Below are positions 9,433-17,591 of a stretch of DNA of 64,000 nucleotides, piece by piece. The notes below the pieces were generated by a model. That model ran no database searches. It worked only from the letters and a program-made list of their open reading frames with translations, and was not told where the DNA came from. Position 1 is the stretch's first letter. Each line of letters starts with the position of its first letter. Origin of the DNA: Nocardia sienata NBRC 100364 (GTDB lineage: Bacteria; Actinomycetota; Actinomycetes; Mycobacteriales; Mycobacteriaceae); the NCBI RefSeq assembly GCF_001613205.1, contig NZ_BDBX01000010.1:100896-164895 (forward strand). Reading direction: 5' to 3'. The position numbers were made by a program, and so were the translations under genes.

Positions 9433-9624
9433 TCAGGTGTTGCCGCGGTCGCGGCGTTCGGTTCGATCCACGCGCTCGTTGGCCAGGTTGTCGTCGTCGG
9501 CCGGCGGTTCCGGGTCGTGCCATTCCTCGGCCCGGCTCGACCGGTTACCGCGCAGGGTGCCCTGCAGTTCGTGGGCCAGCTCGTCGTCGCGGGCCGGGCC
9601 GTGCTTACTACTTCCTCGTTCCAT
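9433..9624 (-). CDS. Small hydrophilic protein of unknown function
   Basis: A 63-residue, highly charged protein with no Cys and no hydrophobic segment; Arg, Asp and Glu make up much of the sequence. The start is supported by a near-perfect AGGAGG ribosome binding site at 6-7 bases from the ATG. It lies 29 bases downstream of the baeRF-like gene on the same strand, so the two probably form an operon. The composition suggests an intrinsically disordered protein. No family was recognised. Confidence 0.6.
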   Translation of the reverse strand: MERGSSKHGPARDDELAHELQGTLRGNRSSRAEEWHDPEPPADDDNLANERVDRTERRDRGNT

Positions 9625-9653
9625 ATCGTCCTCCTGCGTCGTTTGCGAGTGGG

Positions 9654-10736
9654 TCAGGCGTAGCGCAGCAGCGCCCCCACTCCCTCCTGCGGTGCGGTCT
9701 CCGCGCCGATCGGGGTCACAGTGCCGCCGCGGACCAGCGCCGCCACCGGCAGCGCCTCGTCGGCGCGGCAGGTGGCGTCGGTACCTGTGCCCGGTGCGCC
9801 GAGCGCGGCCGGGTCGCGTAGCGATCCGGGGTCCATGCGTACGGTGCGATCGCCCAGTGCGTCGGCGTTGATCAGCACGTTCTCCGCGTTGGCGGCCAGC
9901 AGGGCGCAGACCGTTTCGGACAAACCCGTCACGGCCAGGCCTTCGTCGCGGCCGTGGGCCTTGTCGAAGCGCGCCGTGATCTCCGCGCGTTGCCGGTCGG
10001 CCTGTTCGGCGACGAGTTCGCGGACCGCGTCGTCGAGTGCGTGGTCATCGGAGCCCTCGGCGCGGCTGCCGGTCTCGACCTCCACCACCCGCGCACCGGT
10101 GGAACCCAGCGCCTTGTGGACAGCGGAGCGGGTGTCGGCCTCACCCGCCAACACCACCACCTGCGCGTGGACGCGCTGGGCCACACGGGTGAGTTCCTCG
10201 GCGACCTCGCCGGCGTTGCGCCGTGCCGTCTCCTCCACCCGCCGCTGCATCGAGCGATGCGACCAGCCGCCACCGTGGCGCACCTTGTGCAGCGGATGCC
10301 CGCTGCCCTCGACGGATTCCTCGACCACCTCGCCGTGCTCGTCGACGCCGTACATATCCGAGCCGACCCGGTCCACGACCGCCACCGCATGCGGAACCTC
10401 GCCGGCCTCGTGTTCGATGAGCGGCAGCAGGTACGGCAGTGGTGACACCCGGACGATCTCCGGCTGCGGACGCCCAGGTAGCCGCCGGTCGATGAGCACC
10501 GACTCGGCGTCGGCGACGAGGAACCGGCCGGCCCCGCCCGGCTCGGGCGGGCCTCCGGTGATCGCGGCGCCGAGCACCGTGATCATCTGCTCCGAAGCGC
10601 CCGCGGTGGCCAGCCGCTCGGCGAGCGCCCGCCAGCGCAGAGCGCGTTGCCGTTCGGCGTCCTCGGTGTCGTGTTCGGCGTCGATGTACAGCGAGGCGAA
10701 CGGTCCGGGTCGTTGCGCTACTTCTCTGATACTCAT
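9654..10736 (-). CDS. baeRF/Rv2629-like protein (release-factor-1-like fold)
   Basis: A 360-residue protein starting at MSIREVAQRPGPFASLYID. The opening strand with a SLYI-type motif, the central HAVAVVDRVGSDMYGVDEHG segment, and VVVLAGEADTRSAVHKALG near residue 215-235 match the bacterial archaeo-eukaryotic release factor (baeRF) proteins, including mycobacterial Rv2629. These resemble the eRF1/Vms1 domain fold and are suspected to act on stalled ribosomes or in hypoxic adaptation, but the function is not established. A catalytic GGQ motif is not evident. The neighbour downstream is a small disordered protein, likely co-transcribed. Confidence 0.72.
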   Translation of the reverse strand: MSIREVAQRPGPFASLYIDAEHDTEDAERQRALRWRALAERLATAGASEQMITVLGAAITGGPPEPGGAGRFLVADAESVLIDRRLPGRPQPEIVRVSPLPYLLPLIEHEAGEVPHAVAVVDRVGSDMYGVDEHGEVVEESVEGSGHPLHKVRHGGGWSHRSMQRRVEETARRNAGEVAEELTRVAQRVHAQVVVLAGEADTRSAVHKALGSTGARVVEVETGSRAEGSDDHALDDAVRELVAEQADRQRAEITARFDKAHGRDEGLAVTGLSETVCALLAANAENVLINADALGDRTVRMDPGSLRDPAALGAPGTGTDATCRADEALPVAALVRGGTVTPIGAETAPQEGVGALLRYA

Positions 10737-10843
10737 GCCATTCACGGCGGGCGCGTACCCGGCCACAGCGGTTCGAATCCGGGGTCGGCGAAATCACCGC
10801 GACCGGTCGCAGCGGCGGCCGGGCCGCCGGTTCCCGGCGGCGG

Positions 10844-11818
10844 TCAGGCCGGCTGCGGACTCAGTTTGCGCAGCGGTTCGTCCAGCTCCGCCCGGTAGAA
10901 ATCGATGAACCCGTCCGGATCCGGCCCCGCGTTCTGCATCACCAGATGATCGAACCCGGCGTCCACGAAGGGCTGCGCGACATCGAGGTAGCGCTGCGGG
11001 TCCGGCCCACAGGCGAATTTCTCCAGAATGTCCTCCTCGCGGACCGTGGCCGAGGCCGCCTCGAAATTCACCGGATTCGGCAGTTCGCTCATCACCTTCC
11101 AGCCGGTGAGTGCCCAGCGCGAGGTATCCAGGGCGGCCCGGGCCGCGGTGTGCTCGTCCGGGGCCCACGCCATCGGCACTTCGGCGTAGCGGGGGCCGGT
11201 GCCGCCCGCCGCCTCGTAGGCCGAAACCAGGTGCGGCTTCGGTTCGGTGGCGAAGAGTCCGTCACCCAGTTCGCCGGCGATCTCGGCGGCGTGGCTGCCA
11301 CCGGCGGCCACCGCGATCACCGGCAACTCGTCGGGCAGATCGAACACGCGGGCATCGGATAGTTTCAAGAACTTGCCGTCGTAGGAGCGGTATCCGCCCT
11401 CCTACAGCGACCGGATGATCTCCAGCGCCTCCCGCAGCAATTGGTGGCGGCCGGCGACATCGACCGGGAACCCCTCACCCACGATGTGTTCGTTGAGACG
11501 TTCCCCGGCGCCGAGACCCAGGGTGAACCGGTTCTCGGACAGGATCGCGAGCGTGGCGGCCGCCTGCGCGATGATCGCGGGGTGGTACCGCACGGTCGGA
11601 CAGGTGACCCCGGTGGCGAGACCGATCCGCTCGGTCTCGGCGGCGATGGCGCCGAGGACGGTCCAGGCGAAGGGGGAGTGGCCCTGGTTGTCCAGCCACG
11701 GGTGGTAATGGTCGCTGATCTCGACGAAATCGAATCCCGCGGCTTCGGCGCGGACGGTCTGCCGGACCAGTTCGGCCGGGCCGAAGCCCTCGGCGGCGAG
11801 TTTGTAACCGATCTGCAT
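10844..11818 (-). pseudogene. LLM-class F420-dependent oxidoreductase, interrupted by an in-frame TAG
   Basis: The first part (11402-11818) encodes the N-terminal half of a luciferase-like F420 enzyme: MQIGYKLAAEGFGPAELV, then EISDHYHPWLDNQGHSPFAW and GLGAGERLNEHIVG. It stops at a TAG at 11402-11404 directly after EIIRSL. Reading on in the same frame gives EGGYRSYDGKFLKLSDARVFDLP and a normal C-terminal half ending at 10844. Family members usually have a Trp between these two segments (LW-x-GG-Y), so a single TGG-to-TAG change explains the interruption. Total length of about 324 residues fits the family. Either the gene is a recent pseudogene, the two halves are made separately, or the base is a sequencing error. 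Confidence 0.85.
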
Positions 11819-11945
11819 GGTTCCTCCGAACGCTGTAGTCGTCGATGCCCTCCGCGAGTTCGGTCTCGCGGCGGGGATGGCGTCGGACTCGGGCGCGATA
11901 CCCGGTGGGCCGTTCGGGAAACGGAACGGTCGGCGCGGCGCGCGG

Positions 11946-12725
11946 TCAGGCGGAGGGAGCAGGGAGAACGCCGGCGGGCGTGCGTGTCACGGTGGCGCCG
12001 GCCCGGGTGGCGATCGCCGCGAACGCGACGGCGTCCCGGACGGCCGCGCCACCGGGGTCGTTGTTGAAATAGACGAAGACATCCTCGGCGTCGGACCACG
12101 TCCCGGTGAGGCGCTCGGCCCAGGTACGCAGGGCGCGCGCCCCGTAACGGGGCGCGGGAGTCGCGCGGCCCCGATGCAATCGCAGGTATCCCCAGTCGGT
12201 GGTCCGCCAGCGCGGCGTCACCGGGCGCGAACCGGCGTCGGCCCAGCAGAGCGCGGCGCCGTTGTCCTCGAGCACGCCGTGGATACGCGGCGACCACCAC
12301 GATTCGTGCCGGGGCTCCACCGCGACGCGGATATCGCGGGGGAAACAGCGCAGGCAGGTGTCGAGCAGGCCCGGGTCGGCGCGCAGCGTCCCGGGCAATT
12401 GCAGTAGCACCGGCCCGAGCCGCGGTCCCAGGCCGCCCGCGTGGCGCAGCAGTCGGGCGACCGGTTCCTCGGGGTCGCGCAGGCGTTTCATATGGGTCAG
12501 GAAACGGCTGGCCTTGACCGCCACGATGAAATCGGCGGGTGTCCGTTCGCGCCACGCCTCGAAGGTCTCCCGGGTGGGCAGCCGGTAGAAGGCGTTGTTG
12601 TTCTCGACGGTCGCGAAACCCGCGGCATAGTGCTCCAGCCACAGCCGCTGCGGACACCGGTCCGGGTAGAGGACCCCGCGCCAATCGCGGTACTGCCAGC
12701 CGGAGGTGCCGATGCGCAGCGTCAT
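11946..12725 (-). CDS. DUF72 (YecE-like) family protein
   Basis: A 259-residue TIM-barrel-like protein starting at MTLRIGTSGWQYRDWRGVLYP; the GTSGWxYxxW opening is the DUF72 signature. Further family motifs are the VENNNAFYRLP segment, the FIVAVKASRFLTHMKRL strand, the VAVEPRHESWW segment, and a late YVYFNND-like stretch (VFVYFNNDPGG). The biochemical role of DUF72 is not firmly known. Upstream in-frame residues back to 12809 lack coding character and were excluded. Flanking genes give no clear functional context. Confidence 0.88.
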   Translation of the reverse strand: MTLRIGTSGWQYRDWRGVLYPDRCPQRLWLEHYAAGFATVENNNAFYRLPTRETFEAWRERTPADFIVAVKASRFLTHMKRLRDPEEPVARLLRHAGGLGPRLGPVLLQLPGTLRADPGLLDTCLRCFPRDIRVAVEPRHESWWSPRIHGVLEDNGAALCWADAGSRPVTPRWRTTDWGYLRLHRGRATPAPRYGARALRTWAERLTGTWSDAEDVFVYFNNDPGGAAVRDAVAFAAIATRAGATVTRTPAGVLPAPSA

Positions 12726-13019
12726 CGCCGAGTCACCGGCCCGGTGCGGCGTGGTCCCATGGCTTTCGTCGGGTGGCCCCGCCCGGGGCCGGGCACTGCC
12801 GCGGCCCACGACCCACCCGGACCCGATGCCTGCGTGGTTTCATGAACGGCGGCTACCCCGAAGGTCTGCGCTCATGCTCTCGACGGTACCGACAGGGCGC
12901 GCGACGGCCCGGATCACGCCCGTGGCCCGGCCGCCACGCGCGCCCGTGGCCGGCGTGTTCCTTTTCCTCATCGGTCGATTCGAGAGCCCATGCCACGTTC
13001 AGGGATTCGCTGCCCGCCG

Positions 13020-13895
13020 TCACCGCGCGGGCCGCCGCAGCCAGTGCCGCAGCGCCGCGGTGACCTCCTCCGGTCGCTGTTCCATCAGGAAATGATCGGC
13101 GTCGATACGCACCAGTTCGGCGTTCGGGATGTAGCGCGCGAGTTCCTCCGCGGTGGTCATCGGGATCGCCGGATCGCGGGTGCCCCAGACGATGGTGGTG
13201 GGACAGTCGATTTCGGAGAGGCGCGCACGCAGTTCCGGACGGACCCGGACCTGGTATCCGGCCCAGAAATGCGCGTACCAGCGGCGTCCCTCGGGGGTGC
13301 GCAGCATGCCGAGGTACTGCTCGAGCCGCTCGGGCGAGAAGGTGCCGTTGCGTACATACCGGTGCAGGCCCCAGCGGTGCACGGCATGGATGGGGGGTGA
13401 CGCGAGCACACGCCGGCCGGGCCCGCGGCGGGCGGCGGTGGTGAACGCGCCGAACAGCAGCGCGTAGCGCGCGACGAAGGTCGCGTGTGCCCGCGAGTTG
13501 AGGATCGCCAGCCGCCGGACCCGGCCCGGATGGCGCTGGACCAGGCCCAGCCCCAGGAAGCCGCCGTAGTCGTGACACGCCAGGTCGACGCGGTCCAGTT
13601 CGAGTGCGTCCAGCAGCCGCGCCAGCCGGTCGACCTCGCTGTCGTAATCGCAGGGCAACGCCGTATCGCGCGCGGAATCACCCCAGCCGAGCCAATCCGG
13701 CGCGATCACCCGCCGGCTCTCGGACAGCGGCCCGATCTGCTCTCGCCAAGCACGATGGGACTGCGGCCACCCGTGCAGCAGCACCAGCGGATCGCCGGAA
13801 CCCGCTGCGGCGTAACGCAGCCGGGCGCCGTCCAGAGTGGTCTCGTACGGCGCCGGCACCGGATGCACGGAGGGGTCGATCCGTTCGGTCGTCAT
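13020..13895 (-). CDS. Alpha/beta hydrolase with Asp nucleophile (epoxide hydrolase/haloalkane dehalogenase type)
   Basis: A 291-residue hydrolase starting at MTTERIDPS, preceded by AGGAGA at a good distance. The oxyanion-hole motif is LLHGWPQSHRAWR. The nucleophile elbow reads CHDYGG, with Asp where esterases have Ser, as in epoxide hydrolases and haloalkane or fluoroacetate dehalogenases. A cap domain lies between the nucleophile and the late VWGTRDPAIP strand. The catalytic His is in DADHFLMEQRPEEV. The gene is divergent from an AraC-type regulator with 73 bases between them, so that regulator may control it. Whether it opens epoxides or removes halide cannot be decided here. Confidence 0.85.
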   Translation of the reverse strand: MTTERIDPSVHPVPAPYETTLDGARLRYAAAGSGDPLVLLHGWPQSHRAWREQIGPLSESRRVIAPDWLGWGDSARDTALPCDYDSEVDRLARLLDALELDRVDLACHDYGGFLGLGLVQRHPGRVRRLAILNSRAHATFVARYALLFGAFTTAARRGPGRRVLASPPIHAVHRWGLHRYVRNGTFSPERLEQYLGMLRTPEGRRWYAHFWAGYQVRVRPELRARLSEIDCPTTIVWGTRDPAIPMTTAEELARYIPNAELVRIDADHFLMEQRPEEVTAALRHWLRRPAR

Positions 13896-13968
13896 GGGCT
13901 GTCTCCTGGGGTTCGGTGGTGGTTTGGTCCGGCGAACCGGTTGGGCACACGCCGGTATCGTCGCCCGT

Positions 13969-14745
13969 ATGACCACCTCGGCACTTCCGGAAACGTGCGC
14001 CGCGCCCACGACCACGGCGCGGCTGTGGGTGCGTTCCGGGCACGCCGTCTACCTGGGTCCCGGGTTGGGTCTGGCCCCGCATTCCACCGCCCTTCCCTCG
14101 CTCGGGGTGGGAGTGGACGCGCCTTTCCGGGTGCGCGCCGGGGAAACGGTGGATATCACCGCACGCAGTTTCCTGTTCCGGGCGCGGGTGACCCATCACG
14201 TGACCGGCACGCAGGGCCGGATGCTGTTCTGCTTCTTCGACCCGACGAGCGCACGGCTGACCCGTTGCCTGGGCGGAATGACCCGGTCCTGCGGCGACTT
14301 CGTATACACCCACCGGGACGAGGACGAACTGGTCGCACTGTGCCGGCACCCCGAACCCGATATCGAGCGGCTGCTCGAGCTGGCCAGCATTCCCCTGCCG
14401 GTGATGCGGGATGCGCGGATCGCCGCGGCGGCGGCCGCGATCCGGGCCGATCCCGCCCGTCCCTATCGCGCCGCGGACTGTGCCCGTGCCGTCGGGCTGT
14501 CGACCTCTTATTTCCTGCGCACCTTCGCCGGGCAGACCGGGACCAGCTTCCGGCGCTACGTCCAATGGGCGCGGATGGTGCACATCGCGCGTTCCCACGC
14601 GGCGGGGCACGATCTGACCCGAGCGGCCGCGGACGCCGGGTTCGCCTCGCCGTCGCATTTCAGCGATACTTTCCGGGCGATGTTCGGACTCACGCCCACG
14701 GCTTTCGTCCGGATCGGCGGCCAACTGTCGGTCCTCGAGCGGTGA
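13969..14745 (+). CDS. AraC-family transcriptional regulator
   Basis: A 258-residue regulator starting at MTTSALPET. The N-terminal part is a probable small cupin-like sensor (about residues 20-130). The C-terminal part has the AraC double helix-turn-helix: YRAADCARAVGLSTSYFLRTFAGQTGTSFRRYV, followed by AAADAGFASPSHFSDTFRAMFGLTPTAF, the classic PHF/SHFSRxFKxxxGxTPxxY motif. It is divergent from the alpha/beta hydrolase, with a short shared promoter region (13896-13968), and is the likely regulator of that gene. The inducer is unknown. Confidence 0.9.
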   Translation: MTTSALPETCAAPTTTARLWVRSGHAVYLGPGLGLAPHSTALPSLGVGVDAPFRVRAGETVDITARSFLFRARVTHHVTGTQGRMLFCFFDPTSARLTRCLGGMTRSCGDFVYTHRDEDELVALCRHPEPDIERLLELASIPLPVMRDARIAAAAAAIRADPARPYRAADCARAVGLSTSYFLRTFAGQTGTSFRRYVQWARMVHIARSHAAGHDLTRAAADAGFASPSHFSDTFRAMFGLTPTAFVRIGGQLSVLER

Positions 14746-14795
14746 AGGCCACCGCCGGTGTCGCCGGGGAGATGACGTGGGTATATTCGGCTTCG

Positions 14796-14807
14796 GCAAC
14801 TAGTTGC
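14796..14807. promoter_or_regulatory. Palindromic operator candidate upstream of the YceI gene
   Basis: GCAACTAGTTGC is a perfect 12-bp palindrome in the 100-base gap between the AraC regulator and the YceI-like gene. An AT-richer stretch with TAATCA follows it and could be the -10 region. The sequence resembles MarR/DUF24-type sites, but no regulator of that kind is adjacent. Confidence 0.5.
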
Positions 14808-14846
14808 TTGTGCTAATCAACTCTGAGTGGTGAAAAGGTGATGCCC

Positions 14847-15671
14847 ATGCCCGGTTTGACCGGCCGCATCCACAACGCCGACGGCTGGCCCGTATCCGAC
14901 GCGGTGCTCACCGTGACGGATATGCGCGGTCGGCAGATCTGCCGCGCGGTATCCGACGACAGCGGCGCGGTGTCCACCGAACCGCTGCGTCCGGGTGTGC
15001 ACACCGCGGTGCTCACCGCTGCCGGATATCAGCCCGCCGCCCGGGCGGTGCAGATCTCGTCGTCGGGTTCGGGCACGCTGGGCGAGGTGGCGCTGGTCCC
15101 GGTGGTCGATGCCGTCGCCCTCCCGCCGGCCGGCCCCTGGACCATCGACCCGGTGCACTCCTCGGTGATCGCCACCGCTCGTCACCTGGGCATATCCAGT
15201 ATCAAGGCGCGGTTCGCGGAGGTGAGCGGACGGCTCGATATCGCCGAGCGGTTCGAACAGACCTCCGGCTACGCCGAGATCAAGGCCGCCGCCATCGACA
15301 CCGGTATCGAGATGCGCGACACCCACCTGCGCTCCGCCGACTTCCTCGACGTCGAGAACTACCCGCTGATCTCTTTCACCGGCAACGGGCTCAGCCGCAC
15401 CGGCGGCGACACCTGGGTGATGGCGGGCGAGCTTTCCCTGCACGGGCAGCGCAGGGCGGTCGATCTCGCGCTGACCTACGGCGGGTTCGGTCCGGATCCG
15501 TGGGGCGGGGTTCGCGCCGCCTTCCATGCCGAGACCACTCTGCGGCGCGACGATTTCGCCATCGACTACAACGCGGTGGTACGTGCCGGAGTGGCGGCGA
15601 TCGGCACCACGGTCAAGATCGACCTCGACATCCAGGTGGTGCAGGGCGACCAGCTCCCCGCATCGGCCTAG
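14847..15671 (+). CDS. YceI-family protein with N-terminal carboxypeptidase-regulatory-like domain
   Basis: About 274 residues from the ATG at 14847, which has AAAGG eight bases upstream; two in-frame starts six and nine bases earlier are too close to that site. Residues 1-85 form a predicted beta-sandwich (GLTGRIHNADGWPVSDAVLTVTD, later GVHTAVLTAAGYQPAARAV), like carboxypeptidase regulatory-like domains. Residues 95-270 are a YceI lipocalin-like domain starting PWTIDPVHSSVIATARHLGISSIKARF and ending TVKIDLDIQVVQ. YceI proteins bind isoprenoid-like lipids. No signal peptide is visible, so it is probably cytoplasmic. The domain fusion is known in actinomycetes. Confidence 0.88.
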   Translation: MPGLTGRIHNADGWPVSDAVLTVTDMRGRQICRAVSDDSGAVSTEPLRPGVHTAVLTAAGYQPAARAVQISSSGSGTLGEVALVPVVDAVALPPAGPWTIDPVHSSVIATARHLGISSIKARFAEVSGRLDIAERFEQTSGYAEIKAAAIDTGIEMRDTHLRSADFLDVENYPLISFTGNGLSRTGGDTWVMAGELSLHGQRRAVDLALTYGGFGPDPWGGVRAAFHAETTLRRDDFAIDYNAVVRAGVAAIGTTVKIDLDIQVVQGDQLPASA

Positions 15672-15681
15672 CGGGCGGCAG

Positions 15682-15710
15682 CGGTAGCCGGCCGTATCCG
15701 CCGGCTACCG
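15682..15710. terminator. Hairpin between convergent YceI and flavin monooxygenase genes
   Basis: A 10-bp perfect stem, CGGTAGCCGG with its complement, around a 9-base loop. The right arm includes the stop codon of the monooxygenase gene. It probably terminates transcription from both sides. Confidence 0.65.
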
Positions 15711-16922
15711 GACGACGCTCGTGCGCCGGTACCCGTCAGTGATGGCCCGTAGTTCCTCGGGGGTCAGCACATCCTCGATGCGGTCGAAACCCTCGGGCGC
15801 CCGTTCCGCGACCATTCGCAGGGCGCGGTCCATCGGAATGTCCCGGTTGGCGAGGACGACGGAGTTCGCTGTGTCGCGGCGCGCCGAATCGTAGGCGGCC
15901 AACCCGGCGACCGGGTCGCCGGCCCGGGCCAGCTCCACAGCCACCGACCGGGCGTCGAGAATCGCCTGCGAGCCGCCGTTGGAGCCGACCGGGTACATCG
16001 GGTGCGCGGCGTCGCCGAGCAGAGTGATCCGGCCGAAACTCCAGCGCGGCAACGGATCCCGGTCGACCATCGGATACTCCAGGACCGTCTCGCTCGCGGC
16101 GAGGAGCCCCGACACGTCGAGGCCCGCGATCCGCCAGCCGCGGTAGTGCGGCGTGACATCGTCGAGCCGGCCGGTGTGCGTCCACTCCGCCTCGCCCTGG
16201 ATGTCCTGAGGCATCCGTACCTCGGCGACCCAGTTGACCAGGACCGCGTCGCTACCCGGTGTCGCGGGGCCGAGCGGATAGGCGACGAGTTTGGCGGCGT
16301 GATTGCTGCCGGCCATCAGCATCGAGGTGCCGCTGAGGAAGCGTGCCGCGGGGGCGACGCCGCGCCACATCCGGATTCCGTTCCAGCGTGGCGGGCCCTC
16401 GTCCGGGTACAGGTGCGCCCGCACCGCGGAGTGCAGCCCGTCGGCGCCGATCACCGCATCGGCGGTGAGTTCGATCGCGGTGTCACCGCCGTGCTCGTCG
16501 ATCGTGACGCGGACCTGCCGGTCTTCCTCGGTGGCGGCGACGAAACGGTAGCCGGTCCGTACCGCGCCGGGACCGAGCCGGTCGTACACCGCATCCAGCA
16601 GCAATGACTGCAGTCGGCCGCGGTGGACCGAATACTGCGGCCACGGGTGTCCGGCCGCCACGCCGCGCGGCTCCCGCCAGATCTCGTTGCCGAAACGGTC
16701 GTAGTGCACCAGTTCGGAGGTGGCGACCGCCCGTGCGGCGAGCGCGTCGTGCAGTCCGAGTCCGGCGAGGACCTCGGTCGCGTGCGGCAGCAGATTGATC
16801 CCGACGCCGAGCGGGCGCAGCCGTGGCACCCGATCGATCACCTGGACATCGATCCCGGCCGCGTGCAGGCTCAGCGCCGTCGTCAGCCCACCGATGCCGG
16901 CTCCGACGATCAGCACGCTCAC
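15705..16922 (-). CDS. FAD-dependent aromatic-ring-type monooxygenase
   Basis: A 405-residue group A flavoprotein starting with a GTG (VSVLIVGAGIGGL). It has the dinucleotide fold GAGIGGLTTALSL, the intermediate VIGADGLHSAVR (DG motif), and the second FAD motif ITLLGDAAHPMYPVGSNGGSQAI. Such enzymes hydroxylate aromatic acids, for example salicylate or 3-hydroxybenzoate, using NAD(P)H and oxygen. The start overlaps the stop of the upstream chorismate-lyase-like gene by four bases (GTGA), so the two are coupled. Together they suggest formation and hydroxylation of a small aromatic acid, which is inference. Confidence 0.88.
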   Translation of the reverse strand: MSVLIVGAGIGGLTTALSLHAAGIDVQVIDRVPRLRPLGVGINLLPHATEVLAGLGLHDALAARAVATSELVHYDRFGNEIWREPRGVAAGHPWPQYSVHRGRLQSLLLDAVYDRLGPGAVRTGYRFVAATEEDRQVRVTIDEHGGDTAIELTADAVIGADGLHSAVRAHLYPDEGPPRWNGIRMWRGVAPAARFLSGTSMLMAGSNHAAKLVAYPLGPATPGSDAVLVNWVAEVRMPQDIQGEAEWTHTGRLDDVTPHYRGWRIAGLDVSGLLAASETVLEYPMVDRDPLPRWSFGRITLLGDAAHPMYPVGSNGGSQAILDARSVAVELARAGDPVAGLAAYDSARRDTANSVVLANRDIPMDRALRMVAERAPEGFDRIEDVLTPEELRAITDGYRRTSVVR

Positions 16923-17488
16923 CGGGCCGCCGCCAGCGGCACATAGGCGGGATTGAACCGTTCGTGCAGATGCGCCACCACGGTCGACCGGTGGTCGCAC
17001 AGCACGCTCTCCTTGTACGCGCAGGGCAGGCCTTCCTGGCCTCCGGCGGCAGGCCAGGACGTGACGCCCGCGCCCAGTACCGTGCGCGCGAGGTGGCGAC
17101 GGGCACCGGCCAGGCTGTGGCCGATCGGTAGCCGTTCGTCGGTGAGCAGGGCGGTGAGTTCGTCGTCGGTGGCCACCACGGCCACGCAGTTCCACGAAAC
17201 GGCCGCGCCGCCGGTGGTGGTGAGGGTGGAGTGGCGCACCACCACGGGATCGGTATCGGCGCAGCCGAGGGCCGTGCGGACCGCGGGGTCGAGGTCCCGT
17301 CCGGTGGTGGTGTGCTGATCGGTGAGGTCGAGTGCCAGCGGGCGGCCGATCAGCGCCTCCAGCAGCCTGGTCATGGATCCGTCAGCGCGCAGTAACATCC
17401 GGGTAACCGAAGGTAAGTCGGATTCCGTTGTCTGCGTGAGGAATTCCGTCACGGCGTCAACGATACGGGGGGCGCGCCGGTGCGGCAT
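16919..17488 (-). CDS. Chorismate pyruvate-lyase-like protein (DUF98/UTRA-fold type)
   Basis: About 189 residues from MPHRRAPRIVDAV; upstream in-frame starts would extend to 17557. The core LPSVTRMLLRADGSMTRLLEALIGRPL followed by DPVVVRHSTLTTTGGAAVSWN matches the DUF98 family, whose characterised members release 4-hydroxybenzoate and pyruvate from chorismate. The Arg and Glu expected in the product pocket cannot be confirmed without a structure. The stop overlaps the start of the flavin monooxygenase, and the gene is divergent from an amine-dehydrogenase-like gene across a short region with a palindromic operator. The role is predicted; some DUF98 members are not lyases. Confidence 0.65.
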   Translation of the reverse strand: MPHRRAPRIVDAVTEFLTQTTESDLPSVTRMLLRADGSMTRLLEALIGRPLALDLTDQHTTTGRDLDPAVRTALGCADTDPVVVRHSTLTTTGGAAVSWNCVAVVATDDELTALLTDERLPIGHSLAGARRHLARTVLGAGVTSWPAAGGQEGLPCAYKESVLCDHRSTVVAHLHERFNPAYVPLAAAR

Positions 17489-17568
17489 TCCCGGCGACGG
17501 AGATATCGGACACGTGACGACCGAGCGGTTATCTCCGGTGAAAGCGGCCGGATTCACCCCCTCGCAAC

Positions 17569-17585
17569 CAAGCGCTTGTTAGAAT
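17569..17585 (+). promoter_or_regulatory. TetR-like palindrome and -10 element of a leaderless promoter
   Basis: CAAGCGCTTG (17569-17578) is a perfect 10-bp palindrome in the divergent gap. It is followed at once by TAGAAT (17580-17585), a good -10 hexamer. The ATG of the plus-strand gene is only six bases further on, so the transcript is probably leaderless, as is common in actinomycetes. A regulator bound to the palindrome would block both divergent promoters. Confidence 0.6.
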
Positions 17586-17591
17586 TCGGCG

